This document shows positions 1 through 6,668 of a stretch of 25,551 nt of DNA, one piece after another (positions within the stretch are counted from its first letter, which is position 1; each line of letters starts with the position of its first letter). The stretch covers positions 1 through 25,551 of the forward strand of contig JAQVAR010000005.1 in NCBI GenBank assembly GCA_028690725.1, in the 5' to 3' direction. Both the position numbers and the translations under genes were made by a program. Source of the stretch: Candidatus Iainarchaeum sp. (lineage in GTDB: Archaea > Iainarchaeota > Iainarchaeia > Iainarchaeales > JAAZKV01). Under the pieces are notes generated by a model. That model worked only from the letters and a program-made list of their open reading frames with translations. It was not told the DNA's origin and ran no database searches.

Positions 1-158
1 AACTTTTTTAACCATTTAAATCACTTAACCTTTCCAACCACACTGGCTTGGAAAAGAACACTAAAATTATAATATAATTACTGAAAAAGAAGCTTTATAA
101 ATCTAATTATAATACTTGAATTAAATAAAAAAATATTTTAAAAAAATAAATTAAAAAA
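1..158. other. Left-edge non-coding stretch
   Basis: No complete gene is visible here. The stretch holds a hairpin (31-54) and, read on the minus strand, a TATA-like TTTATAAAG (about 93-101). Still on the minus strand, an ATG at 13-15 preceded by a weak GTGAT opens a frame (MVKKV) that leaves the window. This could be the start of the next minus-strand gene, but five codons cannot prove it. On the plus strand, frame 1 is open from base 1 to a stop at 70-72, too short to interpret. Confidence 0.35.
31..54. other. Hairpin, possible leader structure or terminator
   Basis: Perfect 7-bp arms TTTCCAA (31-37) and TTGGAAA (48-54) enclose a 10-base loop that can form a further CCA/TGG pairing. The element is clearly richer in G and C than the surrounding intergenic DNA. 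If the minus-strand ATG at 13-15 is a real start, the hairpin lies in its 5' leader, between a TATA-like box and the start. Otherwise it may end a transcript arriving from the left. Confidence 0.45.
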
Positions 159-806
159 TTATTTTAGTTCATTTGCAATTCTTTCCAATTTAATAAATAG
201 TTCTAATCCATATTGTTTTTGAACTGTATTTCCTCTAATAACCAATTCTTGGCTTATTCTATAAAGATTATGTAAAAACCTATTTGAAGAATAAACAAAA
301 TGATTAGGTTTACCATATTCTCTTTTCAAAATATCCTTTTTCATAGAACTTATTATTTCCCAATCTTGATTAAATCTTTCTGAGCAAACATTAATAAGAT
401 TGAACAAAGTTATGCTTTTTGCTAATTTTACCATTAAATTTTTACTTTTTTTATCCCGAAGAGTTTTTTCTGGAAAAACTAAAATTTTTCTTTTATTGTG
501 CGCTTCAAAAATTCTTTTTTCAAAAACACTTTTTTCAACTTTATTAACCTTTTTCAATCTTTTTTCTAAATTAGAAACCCTGTTTTTCATTGAATTTAAG
601 TCTCTTTCTTCAGCAAGTCTTTCAGAAGAGCCCATTGATGATTTATTTATTTCAATATAATTTTGGGTTGCGCCAATAGAAATATTTTTAGAATCGATTT
701 CTTGTTTAATTTTACTCCTAACTTTTTGTAACCTGTGTGAAATAGGTTTTTTTGGTTTTGCAAATAATTTCCCAAAAAAATTTCTTTGCATATTATTATT
801 CTTCAT
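159..806 (-). CDS. Hypothetical coiled-coil protein
   Basis: A 215-residue protein I do not recognise. It is strongly basic at the N-terminus (residues 8-35 are rich in Lys and Arg). A heptad-like segment follows at about 65-100, which includes a Met-Lys-Asn-Arg-Val-Ser-Asn-Leu-Glu-Lys-Arg stretch likely to form a coiled coil. The C-terminal half is predicted to be mostly helical. There is no signal peptide, membrane segment or Cys pair. The ATG at 804-806 is preceded 22-32 bases upstream by a TATA-like stretch and by no Shine-Dalgarno, which suggests a leaderless transcript; an alternative start is Met6. It lies downstream of bud32 in the same direction. The coding potential looks real from length and composition, but the function is unknown. 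Confidence 0.6.
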   Translation of the reverse strand: MKNNNMQRNFFGKLFAKPKKPISHRLQKVRSKIKQEIDSKNISIGATQNYIEINKSSMGSSERLAEERDLNSMKNRVSNLEKRLKKVNKVEKSVFEKRIFEAHNKRKILVFPEKTLRDKKSKNLMVKLAKSITLFNLINVCSERFNQDWEIISSMKKDILKREYGKPNHFVYSSNRFLHNLYRISQELVIRGNTVQKQYGLELFIKLERIANELK

Positions 807-817
807 AAATAATATTG

Positions 818-855
818 TTTACAAATTTTTAATAAACTTATTGAAACTTTGTAAA
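818..855. promoter_or_regulatory. Inverted repeat around the promoter of the 215-aa gene
   Basis: Perfect 8-bp arms TTTACAAA (818-825) and TTTGTAAA (848-855) flank the TATA-like AT stretch that would serve the gene starting at 806. Inside is a second small symmetry, AATA/TATT, at 831-842. It could be an operator, or a terminator hairpin for bud32, whose stop is at 866. The AT-rich context weakens the case. Confidence 0.3.
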
Positions 856-865
856 AATAGCAAAA

Positions 866-1453
866 TTAATGATATCTAACCCTTTTTTCTATTTTTTGCA
901 TCCTTTCAATAATTTCTTTACTTGGTTTGTAACCAGAAAGAACCTTTTCCCAACCCTTTTTTATTGAAGAATGAGTAGCATTAAATGTTTTTTTGAAAAC
1001 AATTAAATCGGTTGCTTTGTCTTCAATTTTATTTGAAAAAAAACCTAACCCAAAATCAATAAAAAATAATTTTTTATTGTAAAAAATTATATTAGAAGTT
1101 GTTAAATCCCCATGAATTATATTTAAATCATGAATTTTTTTTATTTCTTTCCCTGTTTCAACACACAATTTATTATTTTTTTCAATTATTTTTTTTAGCA
1201 CTTTTCCTTTTATTAAACTCATAAAAATTTCAAATTTTTTTTCATCAACAAAAATTACTTCTGGGACATTTATTTTATTAAAAAGAAATCGTAAAATTTT
1301 TGACTCGCTTTTTGTCCTCCTTTTTCTTATTAACCCATCAAGATTTTTATTTCTATACTTTTTTGGAAGTCTTTTTTTAGAAACAACTTTTACCCCATTA
1401 AATAAGACTTCTTGAACAATAGCCTCTGCACCATTTCTATTAAGTTCTTTCAT
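866..1453 (-). CDS. bud32: Bud32, Kae1-associated serine/threonine kinase/ATPase
   Basis: Small atypical kinase of the KEOPS complex, which with Kae1 makes the t6A37 modification of ANN-decoding tRNAs. From the ATG at 1451-1453 it is 195 residues. Near the N-terminus is NGAEAIV, the Bud32 glycine/alanine nucleotide loop, followed by a Val-Lys-Val-Val-Ser-Lys segment. Further on are IHGDLTTSN (catalytic Asp about 116) and DFGLGFFS (metal-binding Asp about 133), then EDKATDLIVFK, which is typical of the family. The length matches stand-alone archaeal Bud32; Kae1 is not fused here and must lie elsewhere. A GTG 12 codons upstream (1487-1489) is in frame. I prefer the ATG because a perfect AGTTTTAAAACT palindrome sits 22-33 bases before it in TATA position and the family usually begins close to the NGAEA motif. 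Confidence 0.93.
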   Translation of the reverse strand: MKELNRNGAEAIVQEVLFNGVKVVSKKRLPKKYRNKNLDGLIRKRRTKSESKILRFLFNKINVPEVIFVDEKKFEIFMSLIKGKVLKKIIEKNNKLCVETGKEIKKIHDLNIIHGDLTTSNIIFYNKKLFFIDFGLGFFSNKIEDKATDLIVFKKTFNATHSSIKKGWEKVLSGYKPSKEIIERMQKIEKRVRYH

Positions 1454-1474
1454 TAAATAAAATTTAAACAAACT

Positions 1475-1486
1475 AGTTTTAAAACT
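1475..1486 (-). promoter_or_regulatory. TATA-like palindrome before bud32
   Basis: AGTTTTAAAACT, a perfect 12-bp palindrome, lies 22-33 bases before the preferred bud32 ATG. That is the spacing expected of a TATA box for a leaderless or near-leaderless archaeal transcript. Confidence 0.4.
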
Positions 1487-1519
1487 CACATTTTTAAAAT
1501 CAAAAAAAATTTAAAAAAA

Positions 1520-2008
1520 CTAACATGTTTCTCTCATTGATAATAAATATTCTTTTGAAGAAATATTTATTTCATTTATTGTTTCTTGTTGATTGTTTCT
1601 TATTAAAAAAATTTCATTTGGCAATAATATTATTGAATTTGCTTGTTCAGAATATTTAATTGCCAAATTTAAATATAAAATAGTATTTTTATATTCTATT
1701 GTATTACAATGTTTTGAAAAATAATTTATTTTTTTTGATTCTTCAAGCGATTTTGAAAAGTATAAGAATGATTGTGCTGATGCAATTTCAAAATCTAATA
1801 CTTTTGCTAAACTATCAGAAGAGTTACTTCTCATTAAAGAAATTTCATTTATATAAGAATTCATCAAATCTTGATTTGGATTAAAAGATTCTTCCATAAA
1901 ATACTCTTTTTTTAAATCAAAAAAATCATTTTCACTAAACTCTTTTGAAACATTTGTACAACCAAACAAAGTAACAATTACTAATAGACAAAAAATTATC
2001 TTTTTCAT
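1520..2008 (-). CDS. Predicted lipoprotein of unknown function
   Basis: A 162-residue protein that starts with a short basic stretch (MKKI), a hydrophobic core (about residues 4-15) and Leu-Phe-Gly-Cys, a good lipobox with Cys about 17. The mature part should therefore be lipid-anchored on the outer face of the cytoplasmic membrane. The rest is acidic, polar and mainly helical, with a C-terminal Cys, and matches no family I recognise. The ATG at 2006-2008 is preferred to an in-frame TTG three codons upstream (2015-2017) because it puts the Lys pair directly before the hydrophobic core. It is followed by bud32 after about 66 bases on the same strand. Confidence 0.7.
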   Translation of the reverse strand: MKKIIFCLLVIVTLFGCTNVSKEFSENDFFDLKKEYFMEESFNPNQDLMNSYINEISLMRSNSSDSLAKVLDFEIASAQSFLYFSKSLEESKKINYFSKHCNTIEYKNTILYLNLAIKYSEQANSIILLPNEIFLIRNNQQETINEINISSKEYLLSMRETC

Positions 2009-2072
2009 TTTTATCAATAAATATATGTTTTTTAAGTATTAAATTCTTTTCTTTGATAAAAAAATATTTTTA

Positions 2073-3185
2073 TTAAAAATTTTCAAATATTTTTTTAAAA
2101 ATACTTTTTCTTTTTTTATTAAATTCATCTTCTTTTTTCAATTGTTCTAATAATTCTTTTTGCTTTTTTGATAATTTTTTTGGGGTTTCTATTATTACTT
2201 TTATATATTCATCTCCAACTAAATTAGAATTTAACACTTTTATTCCTTTCTTTTTTAATCTAAATATTGTACCTGTTTGCGTACCGGCAGGAATTTTTAA
2301 TTCAACTGTTCCTTTTAATGTTGGAACTTCAACAGTTGCACCTAAAGCTGATTCTGAAAAAGATATTGGAATTTCAGCATAAATATCTTCTTCATCTCTT
2401 TTGAATATATCATGCGGTTCAACAAATATTACGATATATAAATCCCCAACACCATCTTTTCCTTCATGACCTTTTTCTTTTAATCTTAAATGATTCCCAA
2501 TGTTTATCCCAGCAGGAATTTTTATTTTAATTTTGTTTGTTTTTGTTTCAAAACCGCTTCCTTGACAATTAGAACAATTTTTTTCTGGTATTTTTCCAGT
2601 TCCTTTACATTTTCTACAAGTAGATTGACTTTGAAAAATACCAAAAGGAGTTCTTTGCTGTCTTATTTCAACTCCTCGCCCATTACAAACATTACAAACA
2701 TTTTCTCTAGAATTTTCTGCACCAGTCCCTTTACAAAAAGAACATTTTTGTATTCTTTCATAAGAAATATTTTTTTCTACTCCAAAAACAGCTTCTTCAA
2801 AATTTATTGTTAAATCAATTTTTATATTTTTTCCAAAATCTTTTTTTTCTCTTTTTCTAGAACCAAATAAATCCCCAAAACCACCACCAAAATCAAATCC
2901 AAATTGGTTAAAAATATCTTCAAAATCAAAATCCATTCCTTGCCCAAATCCTTGTTGGTATCCTTGAAAATTTTTGTAAGCATCACCATAATTATCATAA
3001 TTTTGTTTTTTTTCAGGATCAGAAAGAACTTGGTATGCTTCAACTATTTCTTTGAATTTTTTTTCTGCATTAGGGTCTTTTGAAATATCTGGGTGGTGTT
3101 GTTTTGCCAATTTTTTATAAGCTTTTTTAATTTCTTCAATTGAAGCTCCTTTTTGTAAACCCAAAATAGAATAGTAATCAGTCAT
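2073..3185 (-). CDS. dnaJ: Chaperone DnaJ (Hsp40), type I
   Basis: Co-chaperone that binds unfolded protein and stimulates the DnaK ATPase. It is 370 residues with every type I part. The J domain (about 1-70) contains HHPDIS, with the essential HPD. A Gly/Phe-rich linker (about 75-110) comes next. The zinc-binding domain has four CxxCxGxG repeats (CSFCKGTG, CNVCNGRG, CRKCKGTG, CSNCQGSG). Two C-terminal substrate-binding beta domains follow, including LKEKGHEGKDGVGDLYI. The ATG at 3183-3185 gives MTDYYSILG, the normal family start; an in-frame TTG three codons upstream is unlikely. It is the last gene of the grpE-dnaK-small gene-dnaJ operon, 20 bases after the preceding stop. The closing tail is Lys-rich. 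Confidence 0.98.
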   Translation of the reverse strand: MTDYYSILGLQKGASIEEIKKAYKKLAKQHHPDISKDPNAEKKFKEIVEAYQVLSDPEKKQNYDNYGDAYKNFQGYQQGFGQGMDFDFEDIFNQFGFDFGGGFGDLFGSRKREKKDFGKNIKIDLTINFEEAVFGVEKNISYERIQKCSFCKGTGAENSRENVCNVCNGRGVEIRQQRTPFGIFQSQSTCRKCKGTGKIPEKNCSNCQGSGFETKTNKIKIKIPAGINIGNHLRLKEKGHEGKDGVGDLYIVIFVEPHDIFKRDEEDIYAEIPISFSESALGATVEVPTLKGTVELKIPAGTQTGTIFRLKKKGIKVLNSNLVGDEYIKVIIETPKKLSKKQKELLEQLKKEDEFNKKRKSIFKKIFENF

Positions 3186-3205
3186 CCAAATCAACTAAAT
3201 TTTAA

Positions 3206-3418
3206 TTATTTTTTCATAGCTTTTTTTAATTTTTTTTCTAAACGCCATTCTCTTTTTTTTGAATCTAACAAATCAGTATAACATGATTTATTATTCATTG
3301 CTTTTGCTTGTAAATACGCACTTTGATTTCTCGCATTTCTTAAATTACTACGCAATAATCTTAATCTAAAAACCATAATTTTTCTGAAAATTTTTTTACC
3401 AAAAGATCTTCGACTCAT
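3206..3418 (-). CDS. Small basic protein between dnaK and dnaJ
   Basis: A 70-residue, strongly basic protein starting MSRRSFGKKIFRK and ending with alternating Lys and Leu (EKKLKKAMKK). It is predicted to be entirely helical, with one Cys and no membrane segment. I do not recognise it. The start at 3416-3418 is preferred because AAGGAT, a partial Shine-Dalgarno, lies a few bases upstream. An upstream in-frame extension of 11 residues to about 3451 would run into the stem-loop at 3445-3484. It sits between dnaK and dnaJ in the same direction and is presumably co-transcribed. High charge and small size suggest nucleic-acid or ribosome binding, but that is only inference. Confidence 0.6.
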   Translation of the reverse strand: MSRRSFGKKIFRKIMVFRLRLLRSNLRNARNQSAYLQAKAMNNKSCYTDLLDSKKREWRLEKKLKKAMKK

Positions 3419-3444
3419 AAATATCCTTCTTAAATAAAGTATAA

Positions 3445-3484
3445 AAATCAACTAGCAACCCATAAAGAGTTGCTATTTTGATTT
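3445..3484 (-). other. Two-part stem-loop downstream of dnaK
   Basis: The inner stem has perfect 7-bp arms TAGCAAC (3453-3459) and GTTGCTA (3469-3475) with a 9-base loop. The outer stem has perfect 7-bp arms AAATCAA (3445-3451) and TTGATTT (3478-3484). The two are separated by an asymmetric internal loop of one base against two. In the minus-strand RNA it follows the dnaK stop by about 24 bases and is followed by a short U run, so it could be a partial terminator, an RNA processing site or a 3'-stabilising structure within the operon. Confidence 0.6.
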
Positions 3485-3508
3485 AACTGATTTTTTGGTT
3501 CAAAAAAA

Positions 3509-5365
3509 TTATTTTTTATCTTTATCTTTTTCTTCGAATTCTGCATCAACAATTTTTTCATCCCCTTCTTTTTTATCTTCTTTATTTTGTGATTGTTGTT
3601 CTTGTTGTTTTTGTTGTGCTTGTTGATAAACTTGTGAACCAATTTCTTGTAATTTGTTATTCATATCATCCATTTTTTGTTTTATCATTTCAACATTTTT
3701 TGGTTCTTTTTTCATTTCTTCTTTTAACAAATCAATTTTTTCTTGTATTTGTTTCTTTTTATCTTCATCTAATTTTTCTTTTAAATCTCCTAACATTTTT
3801 TCTGTGCTATATATTGTTGCATCAGCTTGATTTATTGTTTCAATTTCTTGTTTAATTTTTTCATCCTCTTTTGCATGTTCTTCAGCTTCTTTTTTCATTT
3901 TTTCTATTTCTTCATCATTCAATTTTGTTGAAGCAATTATTTTGATGCTTTGTTCTTTTCCAGTACCATTATCTTTTGCAGAAACGTTTACTATTCCATT
4001 AGCATCAATATCAAATGTCACTTCTATTTGTGGCATTCCTCTTGGTGCTGGTAGAATTCCTGTTAATTGAAATCTACCCAATGTTTTATTATCTTTAGCA
4101 AGTGGACGTTCTCCTTGTAAAACATGAATATCTACTGCTGGTTGATTATCTACTGCTGTTGAAAACACTTGTGATTTTTTTGTTGGAATTGTTGTATTCC
4201 TATCAATTAATTTTGTAAATACTCCTCCTAATGTTTCTATTCCCAAACTTAATGGAGTAACATCTAATAAAAGAACGTCTTTTACTTCCCCACTTAAAAC
4301 TCCTGCTTGTACTGCTGCACCCATTGCAACACATTCCATTGGGTCTACTCCTCTTTCTGGTTCTATTCCAGTTACTTTTTTAACAAATTCTTGTATTATT
4401 GGCATTCTTGTTGGGCCACCAACTAATATTACTTTTGATAATTCAGCAGCAGTTATTTTTGCATCTGCTAACGCTTGAGTAATTGGTTTTTCACATTTTT
4501 GAACTAATGGTCTTACTAGTTCTTCCAATTTAGCACGATTAATTTTCATGTTTAAATGTTTTGGTCCAGTAGAATCAGCTGTAATATAAGGTAAATTAAT
4601 TTCTGTTTCAGTTGTTGTTGATAATTCTATTTTTGCTTTCTCTGCAGCTTCTCTTAATCTTTGCATTGCCATACTATCCTTTGATAAATCTAATCCTTCT
4701 TTTTCTTTAAAATTTTTTATAATAAATTCTAACAAGGATTCATCCATATCAGTGCCACCAAGTTCTGTGTCACCAGAAGTTGATTTTACTTCAAACACCC
4801 CATCACCCAATTCCATTATCGTTACATCTAATGTTCCACCACCCAAATCAAAAACAAGTATTTTTGAATCACCTTTTTTATCTAAACCATACGCTAATGA
4901 TGCCGCAGTTGGTTCATTAACAATTCTTATCACTTCTAATCCAGCAATAGAACCAGCATCTTTTGTTGCTTGTCTTTGATTATCATCAAAATAAGCAGGC
5001 ACTGTTATTACTACTTTTTCAACTTTTTCTCCGAGATATGCTTCAGCATCTTTTTTTATTTTTTGTAAAATAAATGCAGATACTTGTTGAGGAGAATATT
5101 CTTTTCCACTTGCTTTAAATTTGTAATCTTTCCCCATTTTTCTTTTTGCTTTTACAATAGTATTTTCTGGATTACTAATCGCTTGTCTTCTTGCTGGTTC
5201 ACCAACAAGCATTTTTCCTTCTTTAGTAAATGCAACAACACTTGGAAATGCTTTCCCATAAACAGTATTTCCTTCTGCAGAAGGAATTATTTTTGGTTTT
5301 CCCCCTTCCAAAACAGCTGCTGCGCTGTTTGATGTTCCTAAATCTATCCCTAATATTTTAGCCAT
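3509..5365 (-). CDS. dnaK: Chaperone DnaK (Hsp70)
   Basis: ATP-dependent cytoplasmic chaperone. It is 618 residues, normal for DnaK. The ATPase domain (about 1-375) has GIDLGTSNSAAAV, IVNEPTAASLAYG, DLGGGTLDVTI and ILVGGPTRMP. The conserved linker (DVLLLDVTPLSLGIET) leads to the substrate-binding beta domain. A helical lid and a Gln-rich then Lys/Glu-rich tail end with VDAEFEE, like bacterial DnaK. The second phosphate loop reads GDTELGGTDMD, where most DnaKs have His and Glu-Asp-Phe; this is a mild variation. The ATG at 5363-5365 is preceded by GAGGTG (5371-5376), an excellent Shine-Dalgarno. It lies 57 bases after grpE on the same strand. Archaeal DnaK is thought to have been acquired from bacteria, and the sequence is bacterial-like. 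Confidence 0.99.
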   Translation of the reverse strand: MAKILGIDLGTSNSAAAVLEGGKPKIIPSAEGNTVYGKAFPSVVAFTKEGKMLVGEPARRQAISNPENTIVKAKRKMGKDYKFKASGKEYSPQQVSAFILQKIKKDAEAYLGEKVEKVVITVPAYFDDNQRQATKDAGSIAGLEVIRIVNEPTAASLAYGLDKKGDSKILVFDLGGGTLDVTIMELGDGVFEVKSTSGDTELGGTDMDESLLEFIIKNFKEKEGLDLSKDSMAMQRLREAAEKAKIELSTTTETEINLPYITADSTGPKHLNMKINRAKLEELVRPLVQKCEKPITQALADAKITAAELSKVILVGGPTRMPIIQEFVKKVTGIEPERGVDPMECVAMGAAVQAGVLSGEVKDVLLLDVTPLSLGIETLGGVFTKLIDRNTTIPTKKSQVFSTAVDNQPAVDIHVLQGERPLAKDNKTLGRFQLTGILPAPRGMPQIEVTFDIDANGIVNVSAKDNGTGKEQSIKIIASTKLNDEEIEKMKKEAEEHAKEDEKIKQEIETINQADATIYSTEKMLGDLKEKLDEDKKKQIQEKIDLLKEEMKKEPKNVEMIKQKMDDMNNKLQEIGSQVYQQAQQKQQEQQSQNKEDKKEGDEKIVDAEFEEKDKDKK

Positions 5366-5393
5366 AATTACACCTCAATAATAATATTTTAAA

Positions 5394-5416
5394 ATCAAAT
5401 AATTTTTTTATTTGAT
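5394..5416 (-). other. AT-rich hairpin between grpE and dnaK
   Basis: Perfect 9-bp arms ATCAAATAA (5394-5402) and TTATTTGAT (5408-5416) with a five-T loop. It occupies most of the spacer between the grpE stop (5423) and the dnaK Shine-Dalgarno. Only one pair is G-C, so it is thermally weak. It could melt with heat or simply reflect the AT-rich sequence. Confidence 0.4.
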
Positions 5417-5422
5417 AAAAAA

Positions 5423-5977
5423 TTAATTACCCCCCTTAAAACAATTTTCATTATTAACCACTTTTTCATTTTTTGTTTGTTCAATTTTTTCATTATTTTT
5501 ATTTTTTTTCTCTTCATTTTCTATTTTGTTTATACTAATTTTTGTGGGTCTCAAAATTTTCCCTTTGAATTTGTAACCTACTAGCAATATTTGTGCTACT
5601 CTGTCATTACCTAATTTTTCATTTGATTCTTTCATTAAACACTCCATTGAAAAATGATCGAATACATCCCCAACATTAACACCTAGTTTTTCCAAACCAT
5701 TTTTTTTTAATATTAAAAATAGTTGTTCATAAACTTGAACAAAATCAGGATTATGTTTTATTCCAACTTCAAGAGAATCTAATACAGGTAATAATTCTTC
5801 CATCATTTTTGTTAAAGCAAATTCTTTAAATTCACAATTTTGTTTCTCACTCCTTTTTTGAAAATTTTCAAATTCAGCCTGAACTCTTTTCAAATCATTT
5901 GTTAATTCAATAATTTTCAAATCCTTTTCCTCAAGCAATTTTTTTGAATCATTATTATCTTTTTTTTCTTTATTCAT
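5423..5977 (-). CDS. grpE: GrpE nucleotide exchange factor
   Basis: Releases ADP from DnaK. It is 184 residues: a charged N-terminal tail, a long helix/coiled coil (about 12-60, with KRVQAEFENFQKR, the family's typical RvqAeFeNyrkR block), the LLPVLDSLE segment, and a C-terminal beta domain. That domain contains FDHFSMECL and VGYKFKGKILRPTKISI, matching the GrpE signature GY.l.grvlRPa.V.V. The last 35 residues are an Asn/Lys-rich tail with no family match. First gene of the heat-shock operon. The ATG at 5975-5977 lacks a Shine-Dalgarno but has a TATA-like box 19-30 bases upstream, which suggests a leaderless start. Confidence 0.96.
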   Translation of the reverse strand: MNKEKKDNNDSKKLLEEKDLKIIELTNDLKRVQAEFENFQKRSEKQNCEFKEFALTKMMEELLPVLDSLEVGIKHNPDFVQVYEQLFLILKKNGLEKLGVNVGDVFDHFSMECLMKESNEKLGNDRVAQILLVGYKFKGKILRPTKISINKIENEEKKNKNNEKIEQTKNEKVVNNENCFKGGN

Positions 5978-6101
5978 AATTTAGAAATGATAAAACAAAT
6001 TTATAAATTTAATGTTAATTTGTTCAAATAATATTGAAATTGATTAAATAGTTTAGACAAATTTATAAAATGATTGTATTTTAATAGTTAATAGTGTTAT
6101 A
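5978..6101. promoter_or_regulatory. Divergent promoter region of grpE operon and regulator gene
   Basis: The spacer of 124 bases between divergent genes contains the same 13-base string ACAAATTTATAAA twice (5995-6007 and 6057-6069). One copy is in TATA position for grpE (minus) and the other in TATA position for the regulator (plus). Midway lies an inverted repeat TTCAA (6023-6027) / TTGAA (6034-6038) inside a longer imperfect palindrome (6015-6047). This is a natural place for a repressor or activator to control both directions. The TATA assignment is inferred from position and sequence only. Confidence 0.5.
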
Positions 6102-6584
6102 ATGAGTTTTAAAAAAAATGATAATTTACCAATATTAAAAGATTCTTTAAAAAATTCTATCCCAAGGAGAAGTCAATCAAAAATAATTATTAGAAAAGTA
6201 GAATTAGATGAAAATATGTTGTTTAATGAAAAAATAGCTTGGATTTGCTCTTCTTTTGGTTTTTTTGAAGAAATTGATAAAAACAAAATTGCTGCATCAA
6301 TATTTAAAGAACTTTTTTTAGCAAAAACAATAAACCAAGTATTAACAAGCACAACTATATCACAAAGAATAGGAATGAGTAGGGGAAGTGTAATAAATCA
6401 TTTAAACAAAATGTTAAATTCTGGGCTAATAGAAAAAAGCGGAAAATACTATTTTTTAAGAGCAAAAACAATGCATACAACAATAGAAGAAATTGAAGAT
6501 GACACAAAACACATTTTTTCAAGAATAAAAAAAATTGCTAAAGAAATTGATAACGAAACAGACCAAGTAATAAGAATGAAATAA
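6102..6584 (+). CDS. Winged-helix transcriptional regulator, candidate heat-shock regulator
   Basis: A 160-residue protein. Residues about 62-121 form a winged helix-turn-helix: helix IAASIFKELF, then TISQRIGMSRGSVINHLNKML as the helix-turn-helix and LIEKSGKYYFL as the wing. After that comes an acidic/basic helical segment (about 125-155) likely to dimerise. The first 35 residues are polar and probably flexible. It resembles archaeal ArsR/MarR-like one-domain regulators, but I cannot name the family. It is divergent from grpE-dnaK-dnaJ across 124 bases with a symmetric promoter layout, so control of the heat-shock operon and of itself is a reasonable inference (compare Phr or HrcA). The start at 6102 follows a TATA-like TTTATAAAA by 32-40 bases. 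Confidence 0.85.
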   Translation: MSFKKNDNLPILKDSLKNSIPRRSQSKIIIRKVELDENMLFNEKIAWICSSFGFFEEIDKNKIAASIFKELFLAKTINQVLTSTTISQRIGMSRGSVINHLNKMLNSGLIEKSGKYYFLRAKTMHTTIEEIEDDTKHIFSRIKKIAKEIDNETDQVIRMK

Positions 6585-6616
6585 TTACACAATAATATAT
6601 AATCTTTATACAACCA

Positions 6617-6654
6617 TATTTGAAAATTAATAATATTATAATAAAATTCAAATA
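6617..6654. terminator. Inverted repeat between convergent genes, possible terminator
   Basis: Perfect 8-bp arms TATTTGAA (6617-6624) and TTCAAATA (6647-6654) surround an AT-only, partly palindromic core. It lies between the regulator stop (6584) and the dus stop (6669), which converge. It may help end both transcripts; archaeal termination mainly needs T-runs, so this is tentative. Confidence 0.3.
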
Positions 6655-6668
6655 ATATTAAATTATTA

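Noticed and set aside
1..47. Minus-strand segment starting GCCAGTGTGG looked like the 5' part of a tRNA with long variable arm
   Set aside because: The D arm pairs only through wobbles and no anticodon stem can be formed from the remaining bases; a hairpin explains the symmetry better.
6023..6659. Exact 13-base repeat TTCAAATAATATT on both sides of the regulator gene (6023-6035 and 6647-6659) as an operator pair or attachment sites
   Set aside because: The same string occurs inside mevalonate kinase (24526-24538), so in this low-complexity AT-rich sequence it is likely chance.
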